34,242 bases of DNA. Source: an uncultured beta proteobacterium. Its GTDB lineage: Bacteria; Pseudomonadota; Gammaproteobacteria; Burkholderiales; Burkholderiaceae_C. This document shows, in pieces, positions 7,204 through 14,004 of this stretch. The stretch lies in the NCBI GenBank assembly GCA_903927295.1, contig CAIYMN010000097.1:1-34242 (forward strand). The letters are read 5' to 3'. The position numbers and the translations under genes were made by a program. The stretch's first letter is position 1, and every line of letters starts with the position of its first letter. The notes below the pieces were generated by a model that saw only the letters and a program-made list of their open reading frames with translations, was not told the DNA's origin and made no database searches.

Positions 7204-9075
7204 TCAGCCAGGCACAACTACGTCCTCTGAGGCCACCTCGGTCGGCGCCTCGTAGAACTGCACCCGGTCACGCCCCTGCTCCTTGGCGTGGTACATCGCG
7301 GCGTCGGCCCGCTTCAACAGGCCCTCCACGCTGTGGTGCTGCGGCTCGATCAGCACCACACCGATGCTGGCGCTGCAGTGGTGTTCGATGGTTTCGGACT
7401 CGGATCCACCGGGTAGCAGGTAGGGCTCTGCCAGGGCGAGGCGGATTTTTTCGGCGAGCTTGCCGGCTTGTTCCGCGGCTTGGGCTTGCTCCGTCGCCAG
7501 GTCGCCCAGCAGCACCACAAATTCATCACCCCCTATGCGCGACACGGTGTCCGCGGCACGCACACAGTTGTTCAACCGATGAGCAGCCTCCATTAACAGC
7601 ATATCGCCCGCTCCATGGCCGTGCTGGTCGTTCAGTGGCTTGAAATTGTCCAGGTCCAGATAGATCAGTGCCCCGAAGAGCTTACTGCGCCGGTTGGCAG
7701 CCAAGGCCTGACTCATACGGTCTAGCAGCAACCGCCGGTTCGGTAGTGCCGTCAAGGGGTCAAGAAAGGCGAGTTGGCGCACCCGCTCCTCCATCATTCT
7801 GGTCTTGCTGATGTCCTGCACAAAACCCAACACCTTTATCGGCTTGCACTGAACGTCGGCCTCCAATATGGCCATGGAGTGGGTTATCCTGGCGGGCGAG
7901 CCGTCAGCCGGCATGACAGTGAATTCGAGGTCGTACTTGTGGCCTTCGTGAATCAAGCCCTGCAGGCTTTGATGAACGCGCTCCCGATCCTGCTCGGCAA
8001 TGCAGGCTTGAAAGCGCTCGATCGGGAAATTTCCGGCAACGGGTGGCAATCCAAAAATGCGCATCCCCTCGGCCGAACCCCATATTTCGTTGCTTGCAAG
8101 GTCGTAAGTCCAGGAGCCGGTGGCGCTGATGCTCTGGGCGATCTCCATTTGCTTTTCGCTGATGCGTAGCGCTTGCTCGGATTGCTTCAATGCAAATTCG
8201 GCCCTTGTCCTTTCAGAAATGTCATGAACGATCGACATCAATTCGATTCGATTGCCAACCGATATCGGTGTCGAGTGCACTTCGACATCACGTACCTCAC
8301 CTGTGGCCAGCCGATGCTGGAATTGAAAATGGCTACTTTCCTCATGCACCGCCCTTCGCATTTCCTCGGCGATGCGCTGTGGCGAGAGGAGAATGATTTC
8401 ATTGATCGACATGCCAATCAACTTCTCTGGTGGGTAGCCATAGTAAGCGGTGGCACTCTTGTTGGCTTTGAGAATCTGCCCGGACAGCGGATCAATCAAC
8501 AGCATCACCGAACTGTTCTTTTCAAACAGTTGACGAAACCGCAACTCCCTGTCACGCAAGACCAGTTCATGGCGCTTGCTCTCGATGTCGAGATCGCGTT
8601 GCGTGCGGCGAAACGCCTTGCTTTGCATGTCGAATTCGATCAGTTGCACGCGCAACTCGTGCAGCGTCCTTTGCGCCTGTGCCGACGAGAGTGTCTGATC
8701 GATGAGCGACTCCGCGCTCAGGTAGTTCGTCGCAATTGCCTCGGCACGCCCGGGCCGCGCCTTCAGGTCAGGTAGGACCGGCGCTTGCTCCCCCAGGGGG
8801 TTGACGGCAACGTGGCCGTCAACGGTCGTAGCAGCCAGTAGCTGGCGCAATTCCTCGTTTTGCATGTCGAACGTAATCTGCTGCACGCGCAAATGGTGGC
8901 GCGCGTCCTTCTTTGCTTGCGGTGTCAATCCATCAAACAACTCAGCCAACTCGGATGAGCTGACTCGAAAAGCAGCTTCAGTGCGTTGGCGCAAGGACGG
9001 CGCTGCGCGCACGGGTGCTTCTTGGCTTGCAGGCAGTGCCGGTACGGACGGTGAAGAATCACTGTTTGTCTCCAT
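7204..9075 (-). CDS. Diguanylate cyclase with two PAS domains (PAS-PAS-GGDEF)
   Basis: A 623-residue cytosolic signalling enzyme predicted to make cyclic di-GMP from two GTP. Order: variable N-terminus; two copies of a short helical motif (about residues 62-78 and 141-157, each with the core FDMQ); PAS 1 (about 180-290); PAS 2 with PAC (about 315-430); GGDEF domain (about 435-610). The active-site motif is intact GGDEF (about 515-519), and an inhibitory I-site RAAD lies five residues before it, so product inhibition is likely. No EAL domain or membrane helix is present. I prefer the ATG at 9075; an in-frame GTG at 9090 is the alternative. The sensed ligand is unknown. It is convergent with the pilin gene; cyclic di-GMP often controls pili, but a link here is only inference. 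Confidence 0.92.
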   Translation of the reverse strand: METNSDSSPSVPALPASQEAPVRAAPSLRQRTEAAFRVSSSELAELFDGLTPQAKKDARHHLRVQQITFDMQNEELRQLLAATTVDGHVAVNPLGEQAPVLPDLKARPGRAEAIATNYLSAESLIDQTLSSAQAQRTLHELRVQLIEFDMQSKAFRRTQRDLDIESKRHELVLRDRELRFRQLFEKNSSVMLLIDPLSGQILKANKSATAYYGYPPEKLIGMSINEIILLSPQRIAEEMRRAVHEESSHFQFQHRLATGEVRDVEVHSTPISVGNRIELMSIVHDISERTRAEFALKQSEQALRISEKQMEIAQSISATGSWTYDLASNEIWGSAEGMRIFGLPPVAGNFPIERFQACIAEQDRERVHQSLQGLIHEGHKYDLEFTVMPADGSPARITHSMAILEADVQCKPIKVLGFVQDISKTRMMEERVRQLAFLDPLTALPNRRLLLDRMSQALAANRRSKLFGALIYLDLDNFKPLNDQHGHGAGDMLLMEAAHRLNNCVRAADTVSRIGGDEFVVLLGDLATEQAQAAEQAGKLAEKIRLALAEPYLLPGGSESETIEHHCSASIGVVLIEPQHHSVEGLLKRADAAMYHAKEQGRDRVQFYEAPTEVASEDVVVPG

Positions 9076-9330
9076 TTGCTTCGTTTCCACGCTGAGGCGT
9101 CAGACTGGCCCACGGTTTCAATTGCGGTGACTGATTGCAAACCGCAGAACAAAGATAAGGGCAATGAGCGTGACAAAACAGGGCGGACAAATGTTTATTT
9201 CCCTGCGACCGTGAGTAACGATGCATCGTCTATGACTGGCATGGAAAAAATTCTGTGTAGCTTGCATTTTCAATCTTGAAGTGCGAGGTCGAGCGAATGA
9301 TGAAACTGGACCTGTGTCAGGAATGACCGT

Positions 9331-9695
9331 TTATGAGAAGTCATCGCAGCCCCGAGCTTCGCCGCGACAGTCGGCTTTCGCTGCACTGCCGGGCCACGAT
9401 CTTCTCCATTGCAGCTCGACGACATCAATTCGGTCCCCCGTCTTGCGCAGGATTACTTCCGTGGCCGCGTTCGTTTTCACTATTCGGAGATCGTGTTGCG
9501 TGAAGACAAAGCGCTCATGGTAGCTAGTACCGCCGTGATGAAGCCCGGTGACTGTCAAGGACCCACCTCCTTGGTTCAACGTATTGCCGAACGCATCGAC
9601 TCGAACCACTTCCCGCGAGCGGTGCATCGTGATCTGATACGTCTCACCGAGGCCGCCAAGTGGTGTGTAGTGAACGACGAGACCTGGCGATCAGT
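9331..9695 (-). pseudogene. Truncated unknown gene, 3' part only
   Basis: A minus-strand frame opens just after a TGA near 9697 and runs about 120 codons to a stop at 9331. The segment containing ETYQITMHRSREVVRV, LTVTGLHHGGTSYHERF and TEVILRKTGDRIDVVEL reads like beta-rich protein with ordinary codon use, but the first ATG (9627) is well inside it and has no upstream gene start. I infer that the 5' part was lost, possibly with the adjacent insertion-sequence remnant. The family is not recognised. An overlapping plus-strand frame (9409-9705) is less protein-like. Confidence 0.35.
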
Positions 9696-9796
9696 TTCTG
9701 AGTGAAGTGGCCGGCTTCACAAGACACTTTCAGCTTAGACGGTCAGCTTCGAAGAAACGTAGCTGGCTTCAGAAGCACAGGCCGTGCAAAAAACAC

Positions 9797-9943
9797 AAGT
9801 TGGAGGCGGTACGCGTTCAATCTGAAATCGACAATGGTCAATACCCCAGGGGCCCGATCCTTTCCGATGGAGACCTGGCCGCGATCAAGATCGAACGCAA
9901 TGCGTTTCACGAGGAATGGAACTACCGCATTCGTCCCGGATGA
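9797..9943 (+). pseudogene. C-terminal remnant of an ISAzo13-like transposase
   Basis: The last roughly 48 residues of a plus-strand frame resemble the end of ISAzo13-family (Rhodopirellula-type) transposases. They run YPRGPILSDGDLAAIKI, then a conserved-looking FHEEWNYRIRP ending; the family typically finishes with a similar (F)HGxWNY segment. The upstream part of the frame (from 9707) does not look like transposase, so all the catalytic region is gone. The assignment is from memory of the family's C-terminal pattern, not a search. The remnant stops 29 bp before the 3' end of the cysteine-rich gene, suggesting that an insertion sequence once landed there and decayed. Confidence 0.5.
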
Positions 9944-9971
9944 TTTGCTCAACTTATTTCTTGACGAACTC

Positions 9972-12206
9972 TTAGCGCGCGGCGCACGAAGAACCGTCCT
10001 TCGTCGGGTACTGCCCCGGCGGGCAACTGACGCAAGAAATACGGTCTTTCCCCGGCACCTGCCCCATCGGGCAGTTGTAGCAGCGCTTGTCGCCCGACAT
10101 CAAGACGTACTGGTTGACCGGGCAAGCGCCGCAGCGCGTCCCGGGGAGAATACCCTGACCCGTCGGGCAGACGCCACAGGTCCCGTCCGCGCGGACCGCC
10201 TGGCCATCTCCGCAAGGGCCACAGCTGCCGTTGGGGTAGAAGCCCTGCCCGGCGGGGCACGCCCCGCAGACGCCACGGATCAGCCCTTGCCCGGTGGGAC
10301 AGGCGCCGCAGGTCCCGGTTGCCAGCACACCCTGCCCGGAGGGACAGGCGGCGCACTTGCCGTTGGTCGGTACTTGCCCACTTGGGCACGCCCCGCAGCG
10401 GAAGTCACCGAGGACAGCCTCGCCCGTGGGGCAGGCGCCGCATAAGCCGTTGGCCAGGAACCCCTGACCGGTCTGGCATTTCGCCTGTGCCGCGTCGTTT
10501 TTGTTGGTGCGAACGTACTCCGCATCCTTGCTTAGCGGCTCGCAGGAGGTCGTCGCCAGGTCGAGATACTGTTTCGAGACATTCTGGTCGATCAAGACTT
10601 TTTGCTTGGCGTACTTGTCTGCCGCTGCCGCCACCAGGCCCTCCTCGGTGGCCACACTCGCCTCGTACCCGCCCGGGAGTCCGGGCTGGTATTGCGCCAG
10701 GACTTTGTCGGCGACAGACTGGCGCGTGACGACTTCACTGTGAGCAGCGTCGACGATTGTCCTTATCGATGAGGAAACGTCGGCAGCGCTCTTCACGGCT
10801 TTGCGGCAGGCGAGCAGGTTGGCGTAGAGCGTGGTCAGGTGAGTAGCGAGTGCCGAGCACTTCGTCTTGTCGACCCCCCCGTTGGAGCACCAGGTTGCGG
10901 CCACGCCCGAGCCCTCAACCCAGAGACCCAGCAGTTCCTTCTGCTGGATCGCGGCTAGAGCGTCATCGGCTTGCTTGGTGTGCGCGGCGACCTGGGAGTC
11001 GATGGCGGCGCGCGCGTCTGCGCCGGCCTTGTCAATCGGTGGCAGCAGGGCCTGCTGATTGGTCTTCACGGCGTTCAGGCGTTGGGTGTAGCGGGTGAGC
11101 TCTGTAACTGGTTTCTTGACACAGATGTAATCCGTCCGCGAGCCATTGGGGCCCTGCATCTCGTCGGAGCCGCAGGCCGCGCAGATGCCGTTGGAGTTGC
11201 GTCCCATGCCCACCGGACAGAGGCAGCTCTCACTGCCCTTGGCGTTAGTTCCCGAGACGCCCCAGACGGTCGGCGCCGGGCAATTGCAGGTGCCCTCGTG
11301 GAACTCCGTGAAGCCGTGCGTCCGACACCCGTCGCTGGTGTACGACGAACCATTCGGCGATTTGAATCCCACCAACGCCGCGTTCTTCTGGTTGGACACC
11401 GCGTTGATCGCGCTCTGCGCGGCAGCGTCCTGCGCCTTGAGCTTGTCCGCCTCCGCCTTCGCCGCCGCGCCCTTGTCCGCCGCGGCTTTATCGGTCGCCG
11501 CCTTCGCCGCCGCCGCGCGCTTGACGCCGTCATCGTAGCCGGTGTCGTAGGCGTCGTTCCACTTGAGCGTCTGCGTGGTAACCACGCCGGCGACGTCCTT
11601 CATCCAGACCGCCACGGTCGCCGCGTCGTCCGCGACCCGCTTCTCGGCAGCGAGCTTCTCCGCGGTTTTGATCGATTTTCCGGTGTCCGTGTTCTTGCAG
11701 CCGTGGCCAAGGACGTCCTTGCCGCAGGAGAGACCGTTCGCGTCGCACGACTTGAGGCAGGCCGCCTGGGCGGCGGCACCCATCGGCTGGCACCTCACCT
11801 TGCAGGCCTTGACGTCGACGGAGCAGTCACGGCAGAAGAAGGTAGGGACGACGACATTGACCTCGGCGAAGGGAACGCCGTCGCAGCCATTGGTGTGGCA
11901 GATCGCCCGGTGCGGATCGCTGGCGGGGAACTTGCCGTCACAGGAGGCGTAACACCAGGCCTGCTTCAGGGAGGCCGGGGCCTCCGACCGCGCGCGAGGC
12001 TTTGCTCCCGAGCATGCCATGGTGCATCCAAGCTGGGCCTGGGTGTTGAGACCCGTGCAGGTTGCGTCCTTGCCGCAGCTGGCGGGGTTATAGTCATTGG
12101 CGCAGGCCGTGCAAGTGGCGTCGGCGGCTATCGCTGGGGTGACCGAAGGCCCCAACAGGAGCAGTCCTGCGACGAATAGGGTGAGAGCTGCCAGGCGCTT
12201 GTTCAT
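9972..12206 (-). CDS. Secreted cysteine-rich protein with C-terminal CxxC repeats
   Basis: A 744-residue predicted exported protein of unknown function. I start it at the ATG at 12206, which has GGAG six bases upstream and opens a clear signal peptide (MNKRLAALTLFVAGLLLLGP, Ala-x-Ala site near residue 28). Next is a cysteine-rich region (about 18 Cys to residue ~180), an Ala/Lys-rich segment likely to be coiled coil (about 185-275), a second Cys cluster with NCPAP and CLCPVG, another helical stretch, and finally 11 tandem units of 14-17 residues of the form CPxGQG...CGA (about 577-744). The repeats resemble eukaryotic growth-factor-receptor/GCC2-GCC3 modules. No CxxCH haem site is present. 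The cysteines are probably disulfide-bonded or metal-binding outside the cytoplasm (inference). No neighbour suggests a partner. Confidence 0.85.
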   Translation of the reverse strand: MNKRLAALTLFVAGLLLLGPSVTPAIAADATCTACANDYNPASCGKDATCTGLNTQAQLGCTMACSGAKPRARSEAPASLKQAWCYASCDGKFPASDPHRAICHTNGCDGVPFAEVNVVVPTFFCRDCSVDVKACKVRCQPMGAAAQAACLKSCDANGLSCGKDVLGHGCKNTDTGKSIKTAEKLAAEKRVADDAATVAVWMKDVAGVVTTQTLKWNDAYDTGYDDGVKRAAAAKAATDKAAADKGAAAKAEADKLKAQDAAAQSAINAVSNQKNAALVGFKSPNGSSYTSDGCRTHGFTEFHEGTCNCPAPTVWGVSGTNAKGSESCLCPVGMGRNSNGICAACGSDEMQGPNGSRTDYICVKKPVTELTRYTQRLNAVKTNQQALLPPIDKAGADARAAIDSQVAAHTKQADDALAAIQQKELLGLWVEGSGVAATWCSNGGVDKTKCSALATHLTTLYANLLACRKAVKSAADVSSSIRTIVDAAHSEVVTRQSVADKVLAQYQPGLPGGYEASVATEEGLVAAAADKYAKQKVLIDQNVSKQYLDLATTSCEPLSKDAEYVRTNKNDAAQAKCQTGQGFLANGLCGACPTGEAVLGDFRCGACPSGQVPTNGKCAACPSGQGVLATGTCGACPTGQGLIRGVCGACPAGQGFYPNGSCGPCGDGQAVRADGTCGVCPTGQGILPGTRCGACPVNQYVLMSGDKRCYNCPMGQVPGKDRISCVSCPPGQYPTKDGSSCAAR
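9975..10478 (-). repeat. Eleven tandem coding repeats of 42-51 bp (CxxCP units)
   Basis: The 3' end of the cysteine-rich gene encodes 11 consecutive units of 15, 15, 14, 15, 14, 15, 15, 15, 17, 16 and 17 residues. Each begins with Cys-Pro or a close variant (first unit CQ, seventh CG), and most have Gly-Gln next and end with a Cys two residues before the following unit, which creates the CxxC spacing. Unit boundaries were read by eye. The units have diverged at the DNA level but remain alignable, pointing to growth by internal duplication. Confidence 0.85.
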
Positions 12207-12559
12207 GGGGGACTCCAGGGCGTTACGACACGGATTAGGCACCTGCGATTCAAAATGCGTGGCAAGGCGTATTTTGGTTGACTTGATAGAGTGGTTAATG
12301 TTGCCCGTCCGTGCTGGTCAGATCGTGACTGCCAGTGTGAATCTGGCACAGATCACCTCGCCAGCCGACCGAGTTACGGTTGGCTTTCGATCAAAGTTCT
12401 TGAGTTGAACTTCCAGAAAGCAGCCACCCACCAGTACCCGTTGGACCAGTGGCGTGTCAACACCTGGTGCATGAGTCAGCAATTCATAACCACTGTCTGT
12501 GATCAGGATGGTATCGGAGTGGTGCTACCTGTTCCTGCGTGTGCCGCCACTTCATGGGT
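12207..12559. other. Intergenic region with a possible gene remnant
   Basis: About 350 bp between the cysteine-rich gene start and the crotonase gene stop, both on the minus strand. The part nearest the cysteine-rich gene (12207-12317) must hold its promoter, but I see no convincing -35/-10 pair. The rest (12318-12524) reads as a decayed coding fragment, listed separately. Confidence 0.6.
12318..12524 (-). pseudogene. Possible remnant of an M24-type metallopeptidase
   Basis: A 68-codon minus-strand open frame bounded by stops (12525-12527 and 12318-12320) with no start codon. It contains SDTILITDSGYELLTHAPG, which resembles the end of M24 peptidases (Xaa-Pro aminopeptidase/creatinase group), where a conserved (E)DTVLVT..G.E.LT strand closes the pita-bread fold. 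In the preceding bases a second frame shows SSEPMKW, reminiscent of the family's (S)xEP segment, which would mean a frameshift. The following 40 codons also look coding but are unassigned. This is tentative pattern reading. Confidence 0.3.
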
Positions 12560-13444
12560 TCACTGGAAAGGCAACTCGTCCCACCACGGGAAGAACTCCG
12601 GCATGTCTTGTGATACGCGATCGGGATAGACCGGCGTGCGCTTTTCAAGAAAGGCGCTGACGCCTTCTTTGGCGTCGGCTGACCTGCCACGCGCCTGCAA
12701 GGCCCGGCTGTCGATTTGATGTGCTTGCATCGGATCGCCTGCGGCCGACATACGCCACAGCATCTGGCGCGTCAGCGCAATGGAAACCGGCGCCGTGTTG
12801 TCCGCAATTTCACGAGCCAAGGCTCGCGCGGCTGGCAGCAAGTCCTCGGGGGTATGGACCGAGCGTACCAATCCGTGTTTGAGCGCCTCCGCTGCATCAA
12901 AGACACGACTGGTGTAGCACCACTCCAGCGCCGTCTGCATGCCTACAAGCCGCGAGAGAAACCAGGATGAAGCGGCCTCTGGAACAATGCCCCGGCGCGC
13001 AAAAACAAAACCGAAGCGGGCGCTGCTCGATGCCATCCGGATATCCATCGGCAAGAGCATGGTCACCCCGATTCCGACCGCGGCTCCGTTGATCGCCCCG
13101 ATCACGGGCTTGAGGCTGCGAAACGTTCTCAGCGTCTGCAAGCCTCCGCCATCCCGGTACACATCACCGACCCGGGTCGACTCGCGCTGCGGATTGGACT
13201 GCGCAGCATAGTCAAAAGTTTCCCCACCGCGCGACAAATCCGCTCCTGCGCAAAACGCCTTGCCAGCGCCCGTCACAATGACAACCCGGACCGCGTCGTC
13301 TGCATCCGTTTCGTCAAATACGGAGATGAGTTCATCCCGCATTCGCGGGGTGTACGCATTCATCTTTTCAGGTCGGTTCAAAGTCACGGTGGCGATGCCC
13401 TCTTCAACCGCGTAGTGCACCGTTTGCAAATCGTTCAATGCCAT
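12560..13444 (-). CDS. Enoyl-CoA hydratase/isomerase (crotonase) family protein
   Basis: A 294-residue crotonase-fold enzyme acting on acyl-CoA thioesters. The start is the ATG at 13444, one base after the TGA of the DUF2889 gene and preceded by GAAGGG; the frame is open 89 codons further upstream but those overlap DUF2889. Oxyanion-hole segments are AFCAGADLSRGG and the later GAAVGIGVTMLLPMDIRMAS. At the usual first catalytic Glu position (rat hydratase Glu144) I read Phe (FVFARRG), while the second (Glu164) is retained in ALEWCY; a VPEAASS motif adds another Glu, as in several hydratase/isomerase subfamilies. True hydratase chemistry is therefore not assured. It is the last gene of the SRAP-DUF2889-crotonase operon. 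Confidence 0.87.
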   Translation of the reverse strand: MALNDLQTVHYAVEEGIATVTLNRPEKMNAYTPRMRDELISVFDETDADDAVRVVIVTGAGKAFCAGADLSRGGETFDYAAQSNPQRESTRVGDVYRDGGGLQTLRTFRSLKPVIGAINGAAVGIGVTMLLPMDIRMASSSARFGFVFARRGIVPEAASSWFLSRLVGMQTALEWCYTSRVFDAAEALKHGLVRSVHTPEDLLPAARALAREIADNTAPVSIALTRQMLWRMSAAGDPMQAHQIDSRALQARGRSADAKEGVSAFLEKRTPVYPDRVSQDMPEFFPWWDELPFQ

Positions 13445-13445
13445 C

Positions 13446-14003
13446 TCAATTCCCTTCAGTCCTGGGGTGCCAACCAACAAAAGCAGGGTAGTGACGCTGG
13501 ACCACGGATCCATCAACGTCCCAGGCCAGACATTGCCCAACGAAGTGCGGCGGGGAGCCGTCGATCGCATCGGGCAGCGGTCCTTCAGGCAGCGTCTGAA
13601 AGGCAACCGTGGCCATGTTGAACAAAAGCTCGCGCAGGTGCGTGCAACCTCGCGCCCCACCAAGGTTGGTCTGGATGGCACGTCGCCAGCCGGGCCCCAT
13701 GGTGCATCCAATCATCTTCTGCATCGGGGCCTGAGCCATCGGGCACTCCGGGTGTGGCACGTCATCCATCGCCACCGCAATCCCGCGCACCATAAATCCG
13801 TCATCAATCGTTAGGCGTATCGACAGGTTGTGAATCGGCTCTCCGGGCTCCCAGGTCCCTTCCCCAGGGATGTTCATCGCATAGGTCTTCGTGTCGCGCA
13901 TCTCCGCTTCGATGTCCCACAGGCGGTCGGTTCGCTGAAAGCCGCGGTAAATGATGTCGCGGCTATGCAAATGGGTTCTTGGTTGGGATGGTGGCAGTGG
14001 CAA
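13446..14003 (-). CDS. DUF2889 domain protein, TTG start
   Basis: A 185-residue cytosolic protein of DUF2889, recognised by IIYRGFQRTDRLWDIEAEM near the start, the GEPIHNLSIRLTIDD segment, the GCTHLRELL motif and several conserved His/Cys residues. No biochemical role is established; relatives are often encoded beside acyl-CoA enzymes, as here. The start is a TTG at 14003, chosen because GGAGG lies exactly seven bases upstream and because no ATG or GTG is available near the N-terminal conserved region. It begins one base after... more precisely, a single base separates it from the upstream SRAP stop codon, and a single base separates its stop from the crotonase ATG. Translation of the three is probably coupled. 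Confidence 0.85.
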   Translation of the reverse strand: MPLPPSQPRTHLHSRDIIYRGFQRTDRLWDIEAEMRDTKTYAMNIPGEGTWEPGEPIHNLSIRLTIDDGFMVRGIAVAMDDVPHPECPMAQAPMQKMIGCTMGPGWRRAIQTNLGGARGCTHLRELLFNMATVAFQTLPEGPLPDAIDGSPPHFVGQCLAWDVDGSVVQRHYPAFVGWHPRTEGN

Positions 14004-14004
14004 A

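Larger units (their letters stand above)
9076..9971. other. Region without intact genes; holds gene remnants
   Basis: Almost 900 bp between the diguanylate cyclase start and the cysteine-rich gene's stop. I see no intact gene. The stretch from 9076 to 9330 should contain the cyclase promoter, but no clear -35/-10 pair stands out. From 9331 to about 9700 the minus strand carries a coding-like frame without a proper beginning, and from about 9797 to 9943 the plus strand carries the tail of a transposase; both are listed separately. Confidence 0.6.

Noticed and set aside
9409-9705. A 98-codon plus-strand frame
   Set aside because: No family features and no ribosome-binding site; the opposite frame reads more like protein, though neither is secure.
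9702-10445. A 247-codon plus-strand frame overlapping the repeat region
   Set aside because: Its second half is the antisense of the CxxC repeats, producing Ala/Arg/Gly-rich sequence; its first part overlaps the transposase remnant in another frame.
9975-10478. CRISPR array or DNA repeat cassette
   Set aside because: The repeats are in-frame, vary in length by whole codons and lie inside a coding sequence; there are no constant-length repeats with unique spacers.
10971-12179. A 402-codon plus-strand open frame opposite the cysteine-rich gene
   Set aside because: It is Arg/Gly/Val-rich low-complexity sequence that mirrors the Ala/Cys-rich codons of the opposite strand. It has no domain, and the minus frame has a signal peptide, a Shine-Dalgarno and ordered repeats.
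9972-12206. Multihaem cytochrome c
   Set aside because: The many CxxC motifs are followed by Pro, not His, and no CxxCH is present.
12291-12629. A 112-codon plus-strand frame in the intergenic region
   Set aside because: It overlaps the crotonase 3' end on the other strand and has no recognisable protein features; the minus strand is more protein-like.
13445-13711. An 89-residue N-terminal extension of the crotonase
   Set aside because: It overlaps the well-supported DUF2889 gene in another frame, and the ATG at 13444 has its own Shine-Dalgarno.
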